Of a DNA stretch of 64,000 bases, positions 15,806 through 23,498 are shown piece after piece; within the stretch, counting starts at the first letter, position 1, and every line of letters starts with the position of its first letter. Source of the DNA: Corallococcus soli (GTDB lineage Bacteria > Myxococcota > Myxococcia > Myxococcales > Myxococcaceae); the NCBI RefSeq assembly GCF_014930455.1, contig NZ_JAAIYO010000002.1:62001-126000 (forward strand), read 5' to 3'. The position numbers and the translations under genes are program-made. The notes beneath the pieces are model-generated. The model had not been told where the DNA came from, did no database searches, and saw nothing but the letters and a program-made list of their open reading frames with translations.

Positions 15806-16522
15806 ATGGAACGCAACGGACGTCAGGCGTGGCCCCCGGAGTTGTCCGAACCGCTCCGCGAGGTGGACCGCCTGCGCCGGGGGGGCCGCTACACGTCGGC
15901 CCTGGCGCTGGCCAGGGAGCTGGCGGACGCCCACCCGGAGCAGGTGCGCGTGCTCGTGGAGGTGGGCCTGACGCTGGGCGTGTGGGGCCGGCAGCCGGAG
16001 CAGGCGCTGCCGTGGTTCGACCGCGTGCTCGCGCTGGCCCCAGGCCACGTGGCCACGCGCTACCACCGCTCGCTCGCGCTGGCGCGCCTGGGGCGTCACG
16101 CGGAGGCGGTGGAGGGCTTCACGCAGGTGGAGGCCGCGGGCTTCCGCAAGGCGCTGGTGGTGCACATGAAGCGCGCGGAGTCGCTCATCGCCCTGGGCCG
16201 TTGGACGGAGGCCGAAGCGGACTGGACGGCCGCGCTGGCGGAGGACCCCGGCAACCCGTGGCTGCTCGAACAGCGCGCCCGGACCCGGGTGCGCGCGGGG
16301 CGGACGGACGCGGCCGAGCAGGACCTCACGACCGCGCTGGATGCCCAGGTGGGCGAAGCGGTGGACCCGGAGCTGCTCCACGCGCGGGGCGTGCTGCGAC
16401 TGGCGCGGGGAGACGTGCCGGGCGCGCGCGCGGACTTCGACGCGGGGCTCGCGGCGTTGCGCGTGGGAGACCCGCCCACGCTGCTGGAGGCGCTCCGCCA
16501 GGGACTCCGGGACGCGCGCTAG
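15806..16522 (+). CDS. TPR-repeat protein
   Basis: 238 residues from the ATG at 15806. Tandem 34-residue tetratricopeptide-like units fill most of it: Y-T-S-A-L-A-L-A-R-E-L near 24, A-L-P-W-F-D-R-V-L-A-L-A-P-G near 67, A-E-A-V-E-G-F near 100, W-T-E-A-E-A-D-W near 135, A-A-E-Q-D-L near 168, and a last A-R-A-D-F unit. There is no signal peptide or membrane segment, so it is a cytoplasmic protein-interaction scaffold of unknown partner. Its TAG stop lies in the tetranucleotide CTAG, which also holds the stop of the convergent gene. Confidence 0.8.
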   Translation: MERNGRQAWPPELSEPLREVDRLRRGGRYTSALALARELADAHPEQVRVLVEVGLTLGVWGRQPEQALPWFDRVLALAPGHVATRYHRSLALARLGRHAEAVEGFTQVEAAGFRKALVVHMKRAESLIALGRWTEAEADWTAALAEDPGNPWLLEQRARTRVRAGRTDAAEQDLTTALDAQVGEAVDPELLHARGVLRLARGDVPGARADFDAGLAALRVGDPPTLLEALRQGLRDAR

Positions 16523-16986
16523 CGTTCGCGGGGGATGGGCTCGAACTCGACGGTCTTGCCCTTGGGCCGCGCGAAGTAGAGGTGGATGCGCAGGTGCGGG
16601 TACGCGGTCTGGAGCTCCTTCGCGCCGAAGTGCAGGTCCCGCATCTGCTGCTCCGCCATGATGTCCGGGCCCAGGGCGCTGTGCCGGGACTGGTAGTAAC
16701 CGCAGCCCGCATGCGCCAGCAGCAGCACGTCCTCGATGTGGTGGCCCTCGATGAGGAACTTCGCGGCGCGGGTGATGCCCTCGCTCTCCAGGTAGTCGGA
16801 CGCCCAGCGGTTGAGGAGCGCGGGGCCGCCGGGCAGCGTGAGCGTGTCGATGCGCTCATGGCCCAGGTGGTGGGCCAGGTCCTCCACGGCTTCGGTGAAG
16901 CGCCCGTCCGAGCAGTACACGGCCAGGGCCTTCGGGTGGGTGGACTCGAAGGGGACGCGGGAGACGAAGGGCGCGGGGTCGGACAT
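16519..16986 (-). CDS. beta-carbonic-anhydrase-like protein
   Basis: 155 residues. The motif V-Y-C-S-D-G-R-F near 23-30 and the later H-A-G-C-G-Y-Y near 91 match the Cys-x-Asp-x-Arg and His-x2-Cys zinc sites of beta-carbonic anhydrases. The spacing (about 67 residues) and the short length fit the small or atypical beta-CA-like group. Active-site Asp and Arg of the dyad are present. Whether it hydrates CO2 is not certain, because many such short proteins are untested. It converges on the TPR gene. Confidence 0.72.
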   Translation of the reverse strand: MSDPAPFVSRVPFESTHPKALAVYCSDGRFTEAVEDLAHHLGHERIDTLTLPGGPALLNRWASDYLESEGITRAAKFLIEGHHIEDVLLLAHAGCGYYQSRHSALGPDIMAEQQMRDLHFGAKELQTAYPHLRIHLYFARPKGKTVEFEPIPRER

Positions 16987-17056
16987 GGACCCCAGGTTAA
17001 CGGCTCCCGTCTCCCGCGAAAGTGACTTCGCGTCTTTCAGCCCCGCCGTGCGTGGG

Positions 17057-17230
17057 TCAGTTGTGCTCGGGGAACGCCGCGGGCTGGCCCGTGCCGCCGT
17101 TGCCTTCGGGCTTCGGCCCCGCGTGCTTGTCCGCTTCGGCCTCGCGACCGCCCCCCTTGTGACGGAGGTCCTCGTTCTCGCTCGCGCCCTGGTGAACGAC
17201 CTGCTTCTCCTCGGGTTTCTTCGCGGCCAT
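17057..17230 (-). CDS. small hydrophilic protein of unknown function
   Basis: 57 residues from the ATG at 17230, with AGGGGG nine bases upstream. The chain is almost entirely polar (Lys, Glu, Gln, Gly, His) with no hydrophobic core: M-A-A-K-K-P-E-E-K-Q-V-V-H-Q, then G-G-G-R-E-A-E-A-D-K-H-A-G-P-K. It is probably disordered. Codon positions are myxobacterial and the ribosome binding site is good, so I consider it a real gene. I do not recognise a family. Confidence 0.55.
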   Translation of the reverse strand: MAAKKPEEKQVVHQGASENEDLRHKGGGREAEADKHAGPKPEGNGGTGQPAAFPEHN

Positions 17231-17344
17231 GTCGTGCCCCCTGTCGTTGGAAGTGATGCCTTCCAAGATGGGGTCCGGGGTGGGGATTGTCAGCGCAGAG
17301 CGAGTCCCTGGCGCCTGCCCGGTCGCTCGCTGGACAGGGGGCGC

Positions 17345-18169
17345 TCAGGCTTCACGGAGGGCGCTGGCTTCCAGCACCGCGCGGGCCCGCTCCGCCAGGC
17401 GGAGGCTGCCTGGGAGCGCCTGGCCCAGCAGCCGGGGCACGCCCACGGCCAGCGCCACCGCGTTGCTGTAGAAGCACCCCTGGGCCCGGGAGAGGTCCGC
17501 CAGCGGTACGACGCGCTCCACCACCGGAAGTCCGTCCACGGTCCCCGCGTCCAGCAGCGCCGCGCGCGCGACGCCGGGGAGGCACGGGGCGGTGAGCGGC
17601 GGGGTGACGAGCGCGCCGTCGAGCTGGACGAAGACGTTCGCGGTGGGCAGCTCGCAGACCTCGTCCGCTTCGTTGGTGATGAGGGGCAGGCGCGGCAGGA
17701 GCGCATGCTGCCGGAACCACGCGAGCCCCTTGTGGTTCACCGTGCGCTCCGCGCGCCGGTACGCTCCGGGCTCCACGCTGTCGAGCACGCGGCCTTCGCG
17801 GTGCAGGTCGTCGAAGTCCTGGGCGAGCGCGCGGAAGGTGCAGAGCACCCGGCCATCGCTGACCGCCAGCTTCCCCACGCCGGTGAAGCGCGGGCCCAGC
17901 AGCGGATCCGCCTCCAGGCCGCGGCGAAGCGAGTCCCGCACGGCGTCCTCGTGGAGGAGTGCGGGCGCTGGGGCGCGCACGGCGACGGGGAAGGCGTCGA
18001 GGCTGGCGCGCAGGCGCGCGAGGTGCCGCGAGAGGAACAGCGGTCGGCCGGCGTCAATGCGGAACGTGGTGAAGAAGCCCGCGCCAAAGAAGAAGCCCTG
18101 GGCGAAGTCCTGGAGCCGCAGGTCCTCCCAGCGCTGGACGACGCCATCGACGCAGACGGTGGAGAACAT
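17345..18169 (-). CDS. pabC: aminotransferase class IV, 4-amino-4-deoxychorismate lyase
   Basis: 274 residues. Class IV aminotransferase features include F-A-Q-G-F-F-F-G-A-G-F-F-T-T-F near 20, the R-H-L-A-R-L segment near 48, the PLP Lys in V-N-H-K-G-L-A near 149, and E-V-C-E-L-P-T-A-N-V-F-V near 172. The E-x3-x-T/S-N signature is the usual pattern of this family. PabC splits aminodeoxychorismate into 4-aminobenzoate and pyruvate for folate synthesis. Position directly after pabB and pabA favours this over a branched-chain or D-amino-acid aminotransferase. The gap to the amidotransferase stop is 14 bases. Confidence 0.85.
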   Translation of the reverse strand: MFSTVCVDGVVQRWEDLRLQDFAQGFFFGAGFFTTFRIDAGRPLFLSRHLARLRASLDAFPVAVRAPAPALLHEDAVRDSLRRGLEADPLLGPRFTGVGKLAVSDGRVLCTFRALAQDFDDLHREGRVLDSVEPGAYRRAERTVNHKGLAWFRQHALLPRLPLITNEADEVCELPTANVFVQLDGALVTPPLTAPCLPGVARAALLDAGTVDGLPVVERVVPLADLSRAQGCFYSNAVALAVGVPRLLGQALPGSLRLAERARAVLEASALREA

Positions 18170-18183
18170 GGGGCTCGCTCGGT

Positions 18184-18747
18184 TCAGCGTTCCAGGAAGT
18201 TCGCGAGCAGGCGGGGGCCTTCGCGCGTGAGGAAGGATTCGGGGTGGAACTGCACGCCCTCCAGGCCCGGCAGCTCGCGATGGCGCAGGCCCATCACCAG
18301 GTCGCCGGACCAGGCCGTCACCTCCAGGCACGCGGGCAGGCTGTCGCGGTCCACCACCAGCGAATGGTAGCGCGCGGCGGTGAAGGGCTGGGGCAGGCCG
18401 CGAAAGACGCCCTGTCCCCGGTGTTGGACTTCGGCCGTCTTGCCGTGCACCGGCACGGGGGCGCGCACCACCTTCGCGCCGAACACCTGCCCGATGCCCT
18501 GGTGCCCCAGGCACACGCCCAGCAGGGGCACGCGGCCCGCGAAGGCGCGGATGACGTCCAGGGACACGCCGGCCGCATCGGGTGTCTTCGGCCCGGGCGA
18601 GATGACCACATGGCTGGGCCGGAGCGCCTCCGCCTGCGCGACGGTGATGGCGTCGTTGCGCACGACGTGGAGCGTGGCCCCGAGCGCACCCAGGGCCTGG
18701 ACCAGATTGAAGGTGAATGAGTCGAAGTTGTCGATGAGGAGGATCAT
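18184..18747 (-). CDS. pabA: glutamine amidotransferase subunit (PabA/TrpG type)
   Basis: 187 residues, starting in an ATGA overlap with the upstream synthase gene. The class I amidotransferase motifs are complete: [11 protein letters not shown] at the start, S-P-G-P-K-T-P near 51, the nucleophile in G-V-C-L-G-H-Q-G-I near 78, and the His/Glu pair in V-Q-F-H-P-E-S near 168. It supplies ammonia from glutamine to the chorismate-using subunit. PabA and TrpG are interchangeable in many bacteria; with pabC next door, folate synthesis is the likely main role. Confidence 0.9.
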   Translation of the reverse strand: MILLIDNFDSFTFNLVQALGALGATLHVVRNDAITVAQAEALRPSHVVISPGPKTPDAAGVSLDVIRAFAGRVPLLGVCLGHQGIGQVFGAKVVRAPVPVHGKTAEVQHRGQGVFRGLPQPFTAARYHSLVVDRDSLPACLEVTAWSGDLVMGLRHRELPGLEGVQFHPESFLTREGPRLLANFLER

Positions 18748-20198
18748 CGCGGCCTCGTGCTCGCGGCCAGGGCGAGCAGCTGGGAGCGGGCCTTGTTGAG
18801 CGTCTCCTTGTATTCGCGCCGGGGCTCCGAGTCGTGGACGATGCCGCCGCCGACCTGCGCGTACGCGCGGCCGTCCTTCACCACCACGGTGCGGATGACG
18901 ATGTTCAGGTCCAGCCCGCCCGCGAAGCTGAAGTAGCCGAGCGAGCCCGTGTAGAGCCCGCGCGGGTGGGGCTCCAGCTCGGTGATGATCTCCATGGTGC
19001 GCAGCTTCGGCACGCCGGTGATGGTGCCGCCCGGGAACAGCGCCCCCACCACGTCGAGCGGCTCCACGCCGGGCGCGAGCTGCCCGACGACCTCCGACTC
19101 GATGTGGAGGACGTGCGCGTATTCGATGATCTCCATCAACCGGGTGACCTCCACGGTGCCGTACGCGCAGACGCGGCCCAGGTCGTTGCGCTCCAGGTCC
19201 ACGAGCATGGCGTGCTCGGCCTGCTCCTTCTCGCTGGTGCGCAGCTCGTGCACGAAGCGCGCGTCCTCCTCGGGCGTGCCCCGGCGGCGGGTGCCGGCGA
19301 TGGGGCGCGTGGTGGCGCGGCCGTCCTCCACGCGCACCAGCCGCTCTGGCGAAGCGCTGACGACCTGGAAGCTCTCCGCTTCGAAGTAGCTGGCGAAGTG
19401 GACGGGGCTCGTCACGGACAGCGTCTCGTAGAGGGCCAGCGGGTCGCCCGGGAAGTCCACCTCCAGGCGCTGGGAGAGGTTGACCTGATACGTGTCGCCC
19501 GCGCGGATGTACTCGCGCACGCGCTCCACCGCGAGCAGGTAGGCGTCCTGCGTGAAGTTGGAGCGCCAGGCCGGAAGCGGCAGGTCCGGAGGCGGGGGCG
19601 CGGGGGGCGGCGTGGCGACGGCGGCGCGCACCTGCGAGGCGAGGAGGTCCAGGCGGCGTGAGCAGTCCTCCCAGTCCGCTCCCGTGGCCACGGCGTGCAC
19701 GGTGTGCTCCAGGTGATCCACCACCAGGAACGTGTCCACGAAGTGCAGCGCGATGTCGGGCACGCGCAGGTCGTCGTGGGGGTGGTGGGGCAGGGCTTCG
19801 AAGAAGTGGCTGGCCTCGTAGGAGAAGAAGCCCACCGCGCCGCCACAGAACAGGGGCAGGCCCGGGAGGCGGAGGCCCTTCCACCGGCGGAGCAGGCCGC
19901 GCAGGACGGTGAGGGGCGCGCCGTCCTGGAGAACGCCGTCGACCTGGCACTGCGCGCCCCGGGCGGTGAAGCGCAGGAAGGGACAGGCGCCGAGGAGGGA
20001 GTAGCGGCCCTCGCTGCTCGTGCGGGTGCTCTCCAGGAGGAAGCGGTCGCCCGCGGGCAGGGCGCGCAGCAGGTCCACGGGCCGCGCTGCGCCCACGTCC
20101 AGGGGCCGCGCCAGGGGCACCTGGGTGTAGCCCTGGGCCACGAGCGCGTCGAAGCGGGCGCGGTCCAGCGAGGGGAGGGGGGAAGCGGGAACGGCCAT
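18744..20198 (-). CDS. pabB: chorismate-binding synthase component I (PabB-like)
   Basis: 484 residues. The C-terminal chorismate-binding domain is full length: [11 protein letters not shown] near 234, S-A-S-P-E-R near 281, P-I-A-G-T-R-R-R-G at 299-307, [10 protein letters not shown] near 334, and [14 protein letters not shown] near 386. In E. coli PabB the third residue of the P-I-x-G-T motif is a catalytic Lys; here it is Ala, as in anthranilate synthase and in some PabB proteins. Neighbouring pabA and pabC, and the absence of trpD/C/B/A, support aminodeoxychorismate synthase. An anthranilate synthase role is not fully excluded. It heads the operon. Confidence 0.84.
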   Translation of the reverse strand: MAVPASPLPSLDRARFDALVAQGYTQVPLARPLDVGAARPVDLLRALPAGDRFLLESTRTSSEGRYSLLGACPFLRFTARGAQCQVDGVLQDGAPLTVLRGLLRRWKGLRLPGLPLFCGGAVGFFSYEASHFFEALPHHPHDDLRVPDIALHFVDTFLVVDHLEHTVHAVATGADWEDCSRRLDLLASQVRAAVATPPPAPPPPDLPLPAWRSNFTQDAYLLAVERVREYIRAGDTYQVNLSQRLEVDFPGDPLALYETLSVTSPVHFASYFEAESFQVVSASPERLVRVEDGRATTRPIAGTRRRGTPEEDARFVHELRTSEKEQAEHAMLVDLERNDLGRVCAYGTVEVTRLMEIIEYAHVLHIESEVVGQLAPGVEPLDVVGALFPGGTITGVPKLRTMEIITELEPHPRGLYTGSLGYFSFAGGLDLNIVIRTVVVKDGRAYAQVGGGIVHDSEPRREYKETLNKARSQLLALAASTRPR

Positions 20199-20237
20199 GC
20201 GGAATCCGTTCCTAGCAGGAACCGCCCCCGTCCCGAA

Positions 20238-20993
20238 CTACAGCGCCTCGTCCTTGCAGAGCTCGTCCTGTAGCTCGGTCAGCGCCTTCCGGGCGCGCAT
20301 GGGCTGGCAGGTGTTCGCCAGGAAGTAGGAGGAAGCGCCCACGGTGGCCGCCTTGAGCTTCGGGCCCAGCGCGGCCCAGCACCCCTCGAAGGCCACCTTG
20401 CTCGCCTGGACCGCGCGAGGGTCCTCCTTGGGAAGGCCGAGCGCCGCGATGACCGCCTCGGCGAGCGCCGCGTCCTTGCAGGCGCTGACGTCCCTTCCAC
20501 CCCCCACCGCCATCGCGAAGAGCGGCATCGCCACGTAGGCGAAGTGCCCCTGCTTCACGAGGTGCGCGGCCTGGAGCGCCGCTTCGGGCCCCATGTCCGG
20601 TGTCAGCTCCAGGAAGGTGTCGATGCAGCCGCGCCGGTCGAGTCCGAGGCAGCGCTGGAGGTCCTTGCGCGCACCCTGGTCACGAGCGGTGGCGAAGCGC
20701 GGCGCCTTGGAGAGGAAGGCATACCGCTTGCCCAGCACGCGCGCCCGCTGGGAGGCGGCGAACGGCTCCTTGTCGTCAGGAGGAAGGGCCTCGACGTCGG
20801 CCGCCGCCGCGTCGGTGACCAGGGCCCGCCACGCGTCGGTGCGCTGGGGGGCGGGGAGGCCCTCCGCGCGCTCCAGCAGCTCCGCCCAGGCCTTCTGCGA
20901 AGCCAGGGTCTGGAGCTCCTCCAGCGTCACCGTCTCCCGGGCCCCCGCCTCCGCCGCGAAGAGACAGGCGGCCACCACGAGTCGGCGGATCAT
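20238..20993 (-). CDS. secreted protein of unknown function (third of three)
   Basis: 251 residues from the ATG at 20993. A signal peptide covers 1-18 (I-R-R-L-V-V-A-A-C-L-F-A-A-E-A-G-A). The mature protein is helix-rich and contains several Cys residues in C-L-G-L-D-R-R-G-C, A-C-K-D-A and E-G-C-W-A-A-L-G, and ends with a C-x-P and E-L-C-K-D-E. Spaced Cys residues suggest disulphide bonding in the periplasm. I recognise no family. It overlaps the upstream gene by ATGA and is the last of a three-gene secreted-protein operon. Confidence 0.72.
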   Translation of the reverse strand: MIRRLVVAACLFAAEAGARETVTLEELQTLASQKAWAELLERAEGLPAPQRTDAWRALVTDAAAADVEALPPDDKEPFAASQRARVLGKRYAFLSKAPRFATARDQGARKDLQRCLGLDRRGCIDTFLELTPDMGPEAALQAAHLVKQGHFAYVAMPLFAMAVGGGRDVSACKDAALAEAVIAALGLPKEDPRAVQASKVAFEGCWAALGPKLKAATVGASSYFLANTCQPMRARKALTELQDELCKDEAL

Positions 20994-21760
20994 CGGGGGA
21001 GGTTCCTGTCCAGGAACGCCGGCCCTTCGGCCGCGCCCTTCTGGGTGGTGGTGAAGGTGAGCGTGTCGCCGCCGCGCTCCAGCCCGAGCGTCGGACCGAA
21101 GCGGCAGACCAGCGCCGTGACGGTCTTCACCGAGGCGCAGCGGGCCTGGGCGCGGCTCACGAGCGGAGCACAGGCGGCCCACACGTCCAGCTCCGCCATC
21201 ACCTCGTCGCTGAAGCTCTTCCAGTCGAACGCGAAGGTGGCCGCGGTGCCGCAGGCCTTGTTCAACGCGGTGACGGCGTCGCCAGCGCGGGCCGTGTATC
21301 TCTTCTCCAGGTGGGGCCAGGCCTTCTTCTGGAAGGCGGCAATCCGTCCCGACTCCAGTTGCTGCTGGTGCGCGGCGAGCACCTCCGCGGTGGAGGCCTT
21401 GTCCGTCGCGTCCTGGTTGAACTTGACGGGGAACGCCTGCGCTCCGGGCAGGACGGCCTCGTAGCGGCCGTCGCGCTGGAAGAGGAGCACGTAGTCGCCT
21501 CCCCGGTGGCGCGTCACGTAGTCCGCGCCGCGCGAGTGCTTCTTCAGGGTGGCGCGCAGGGCGATGCCGTCCTCTTCGGCGTCGGTGCCGCGCACGCGGA
21601 TCAAGACCTCTGATGCCGTGCGCGGCTCCAACGTGACGACCTCCACGCTCTGGCCGTCGGTGCCCCGGTAGACCTTGCCCGCCACCGCTTCCAGGGAGTG
21701 CGCCGCCGTCGTCGCGAGGATCGCCGCCAGCATGAGCGCGGGTGCAAGGGGCCGGGGCAT
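20990..21760 (-). CDS. secreted protein of unknown function (second of three)
   Basis: 256 residues from the ATG at 21760. A signal peptide of about 20 residues (L-A-P-A-L-M-L-A-A-I-L-A-T-T-A-A-H-S) is followed by a beta-rich N-terminal part (K-V-Y-R-G-T-D-G-Q-S-V-E-V-V-T-L) and a helical C-terminal part with V-T-A-L-N-K-A-C-G-T-A-A-T-F-A-F-D-W-K-S-F. The segment K-x-C-G-T-x-x-x-F-x-F-D-W-x-S-F resembles D-K-C-G-T-K in the neighbouring first gene, so the two share a domain. Function is unknown. It lies two bases from the first gene. Confidence 0.75.
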   Translation of the reverse strand: MPRPLAPALMLAAILATTAAHSLEAVAGKVYRGTDGQSVEVVTLEPRTASEVLIRVRGTDAEEDGIALRATLKKHSRGADYVTRHRGGDYVLLFQRDGRYEAVLPGAQAFPVKFNQDATDKASTAEVLAAHQQQLESGRIAAFQKKAWPHLEKRYTARAGDAVTALNKACGTAATFAFDWKSFSDEVMAELDVWAACAPLVSRAQARCASVKTVTALVCRFGPTLGLERGGDTLTFTTTQKGAAEGPAFLDRNLPR

Positions 21761-21762
21761 GC

Positions 21763-22242
21763 TCAGTTGAACGCCTTCTCGAGCGTGGCCTTGGTGTTGT
21801 CGCCGAGGTTCGCGTGGTCCTTGGCGGACATGTGGTACGTGAACACGCCCTTGTCGAGCGACATGTTGCGCAGCGTCGCGTCGTTGGAGCCGTCCTTCTT
21901 CTCGGCGGGCTTCACGCCGCCGAACAGGCACGCCACGCCGGTCACCTTCTTGGCGATGGCCTTCTTGTACGCGGGGCGTTCACACATGGACTCGATGCCC
22001 TGGATGACCGACTCACAGTAGGAGCTGAAGCTCGTACCGGACCAGTCGTCGGCCTTGAAGTTCTGGAAGTCGGTCTTCACCGCGAGCTTGGTGCCGCACT
22101 TGTCGTTGGCCGCCTTCAGGGCGTCCTCGATCTCTGCCTCCAGCTTGGCCTTGGCTTCTTCCTGGGCGGGCTTGAGGTCTTCTTCGGCGAAGGCGGACGT
22201 CGACAGCAGGGTCACGATCGCGAACACATGCTTCAGGGACAT
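21763..22242 (-). CDS. secreted protein of unknown function (first of three)
   Basis: 159 residues from the ATG at 22242, chosen because GAGGAAG lies just upstream; an ATG at 22257 has none. Residues 1-18 are a signal peptide ending S-A-F-A. The mature protein begins with a charged Lys/Glu-rich helix, then N-D-K-C-G-T-K-L-A-V, Y-C-E-S-V-I-Q-G-I-E-S-M-C-E and V-T-G-V-A-C-L-F-G-G-V. Four Cys residues may form two disulphides. The C-G-T and C-L-F-G/C-R-F-G segments recur in the second gene, so the proteins are related. No known family is recognised. Confidence 0.75.
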   Translation of the reverse strand: MSLKHVFAIVTLLSTSAFAEEDLKPAQEEAKAKLEAEIEDALKAANDKCGTKLAVKTDFQNFKADDWSGTSFSSYCESVIQGIESMCERPAYKKAIAKKVTGVACLFGGVKPAEKKDGSNDATLRNMSLDKGVFTYHMSAKDHANLGDNTKATLEKAFN

Positions 22243-22389
22243 GGAGGACTTCCTCATGGAATGGACGGCAATCCCGGAGTCTCCAGGTGGGCAGCTCTTG
22301 AAGCAAGGCGGCGCGGCGTGCCGGCCTGCGTCAAACGTGCCTCCGAAATCCGCATGGGCGGTCCGTGAACCGGTTAGACCTCCGGTGCG

Positions 22390-23478
22390 ATGTCCTTTCC
22401 CACGCGCTTCCAGGGCCACTTCCGTCTCATCGTGGGCGTCGTCGTCACGGTCATCCAACTGCCCACGGTGCTCTGGCTTTGCGTCTGGACGCGCACGCCG
22501 CTCCCCGCGCTCGTCGCTCTGGGGCTCTCCTGGCCGTACCTGAAGCGGCTCACGACGCCGTGGAACACCCCCGCGCCCTCCCGGTCCACCTTCGTGGCGC
22601 TGGGATGGTGGTCCTCCTGCCTGGTGTTCGACCTGCTCATGCTCCCCGCCGTGCTGGCCATCCGGTCAGGTCTGCCGGAAGCGGCGGTGGTCGCGCTGGC
22701 GGCGGTGGTCGCGCTGGCGGTGGGGGCTGACGCGGCGCTGGCCCGGCCCAGGCTGCGCAGGCGGACGGTGCGCATCGCGGGGCTGGCGCCAGCGCTGGAC
22801 GGCTACCGCATCGGGCAGCTCTCCGACGTGCACTGCGGTCCCCAGGTGCCGGAGGCGCGCGTGGCCGCCTGGGTGAAGCGCTTCAATGGGCTCGACCTGG
22901 ACCTGATGACGGTGACGGGCGACCTCATCACCCAGGGCTCCTCCCACGTGGAGGCCATCGCGCGGGCGCTCGGGGGCCTGCGCGCGAAGGACGGCGCCTT
23001 CGTCAGCCTGGGCAACCACGACTACTACACGGACGCGGAGCACCTGGTCCGCGAGCTGGAGCGCCACGGCCTGGGCGTGCTGCGCAACCGGGGCGTGGTG
23101 GCGGAGCGGGGCGGGGCCCGCCTCTACGTCGCGGGCGTCGACGACACCTGGACGTCGCGCGCGGACCTGACGCGGGCGCTCGCGGCGCGGCCGGAGGGGG
23201 TTCCCACGGTGCTGCTCGCGCATGACCCCGACCTGTTTCCGCAGGCACGAGCGCGCGGCGTGGAGCTGACGCTCTCGGGGCACACCCACGGCGGGCAGCT
23301 TGGGGTTCCGGGCGTGCGCCGTCTGTCGCTGGCGCGGTTCCTCACGCAGTGGACCGCCGGGCTGTATCGGGAGGGCCGCTCCTGGCTGTACGTGAACCGG
23401 GGCGCTGGCACCACCGGCCCTCCCGTGCGGCTGGGCGCCCCCGCGGAGCTGGCCGTCATCACGCTGCGGCGGGAGTGA
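22390..23478 (+). CDS. membrane-anchored metallophosphoesterase (YkuE/YaeI-like)
   Basis: 362 residues. The first 125 residues hold about four hydrophobic segments. The rest is a calcineurin-like phosphoesterase with Q-L-S-D-V-H-C-G near 140, V-T-G-D-L-I near 178, G-N-H-D-Y-Y near 208, L-A-H-D-P-D near 280, and S-G-H-T-H-G-G-Q near 300. This is the complete two-metal motif set of the YkuE/YaeI branch, some members of which hydrolyse UDP-diacylglucosamine or other lipid-linked phosphates at the membrane. The precise substrate is not determined. It is divergent from the secreted-protein operon, with 147 bases of shared control region. Confidence 0.88.
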   Translation: MSFPTRFQGHFRLIVGVVVTVIQLPTVLWLCVWTRTPLPALVALGLSWPYLKRLTTPWNTPAPSRSTFVALGWWSSCLVFDLLMLPAVLAIRSGLPEAAVVALAAVVALAVGADAALARPRLRRRTVRIAGLAPALDGYRIGQLSDVHCGPQVPEARVAAWVKRFNGLDLDLMTVTGDLITQGSSHVEAIARALGGLRAKDGAFVSLGNHDYYTDAEHLVRELERHGLGVLRNRGVVAERGGARLYVAGVDDTWTSRADLTRALAARPEGVPTVLLAHDPDLFPQARARGVELTLSGHTHGGQLGVPGVRRLSLARFLTQWTAGLYREGRSWLYVNRGAGTTGPPVRLGAPAELAVITLRRE

Positions 23479-23498
23479 TTCCACGCAACCTGACGGCT

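Noticed and set aside
15211-17025. 604-codon plus-strand frame spanning a gene boundary
   Set aside because: It crosses the methyltransferase-like gene antisense, the TPR gene out of frame and the carbonic-anhydrase-like gene; its composition is Gly/Arg/Ala low complexity.
18744-20198. trpE (anthranilate synthase) instead of pabB
   Set aside because: P-I-A-G-T favours it weakly, but pabC next door and no other trp gene make folate synthesis more likely.
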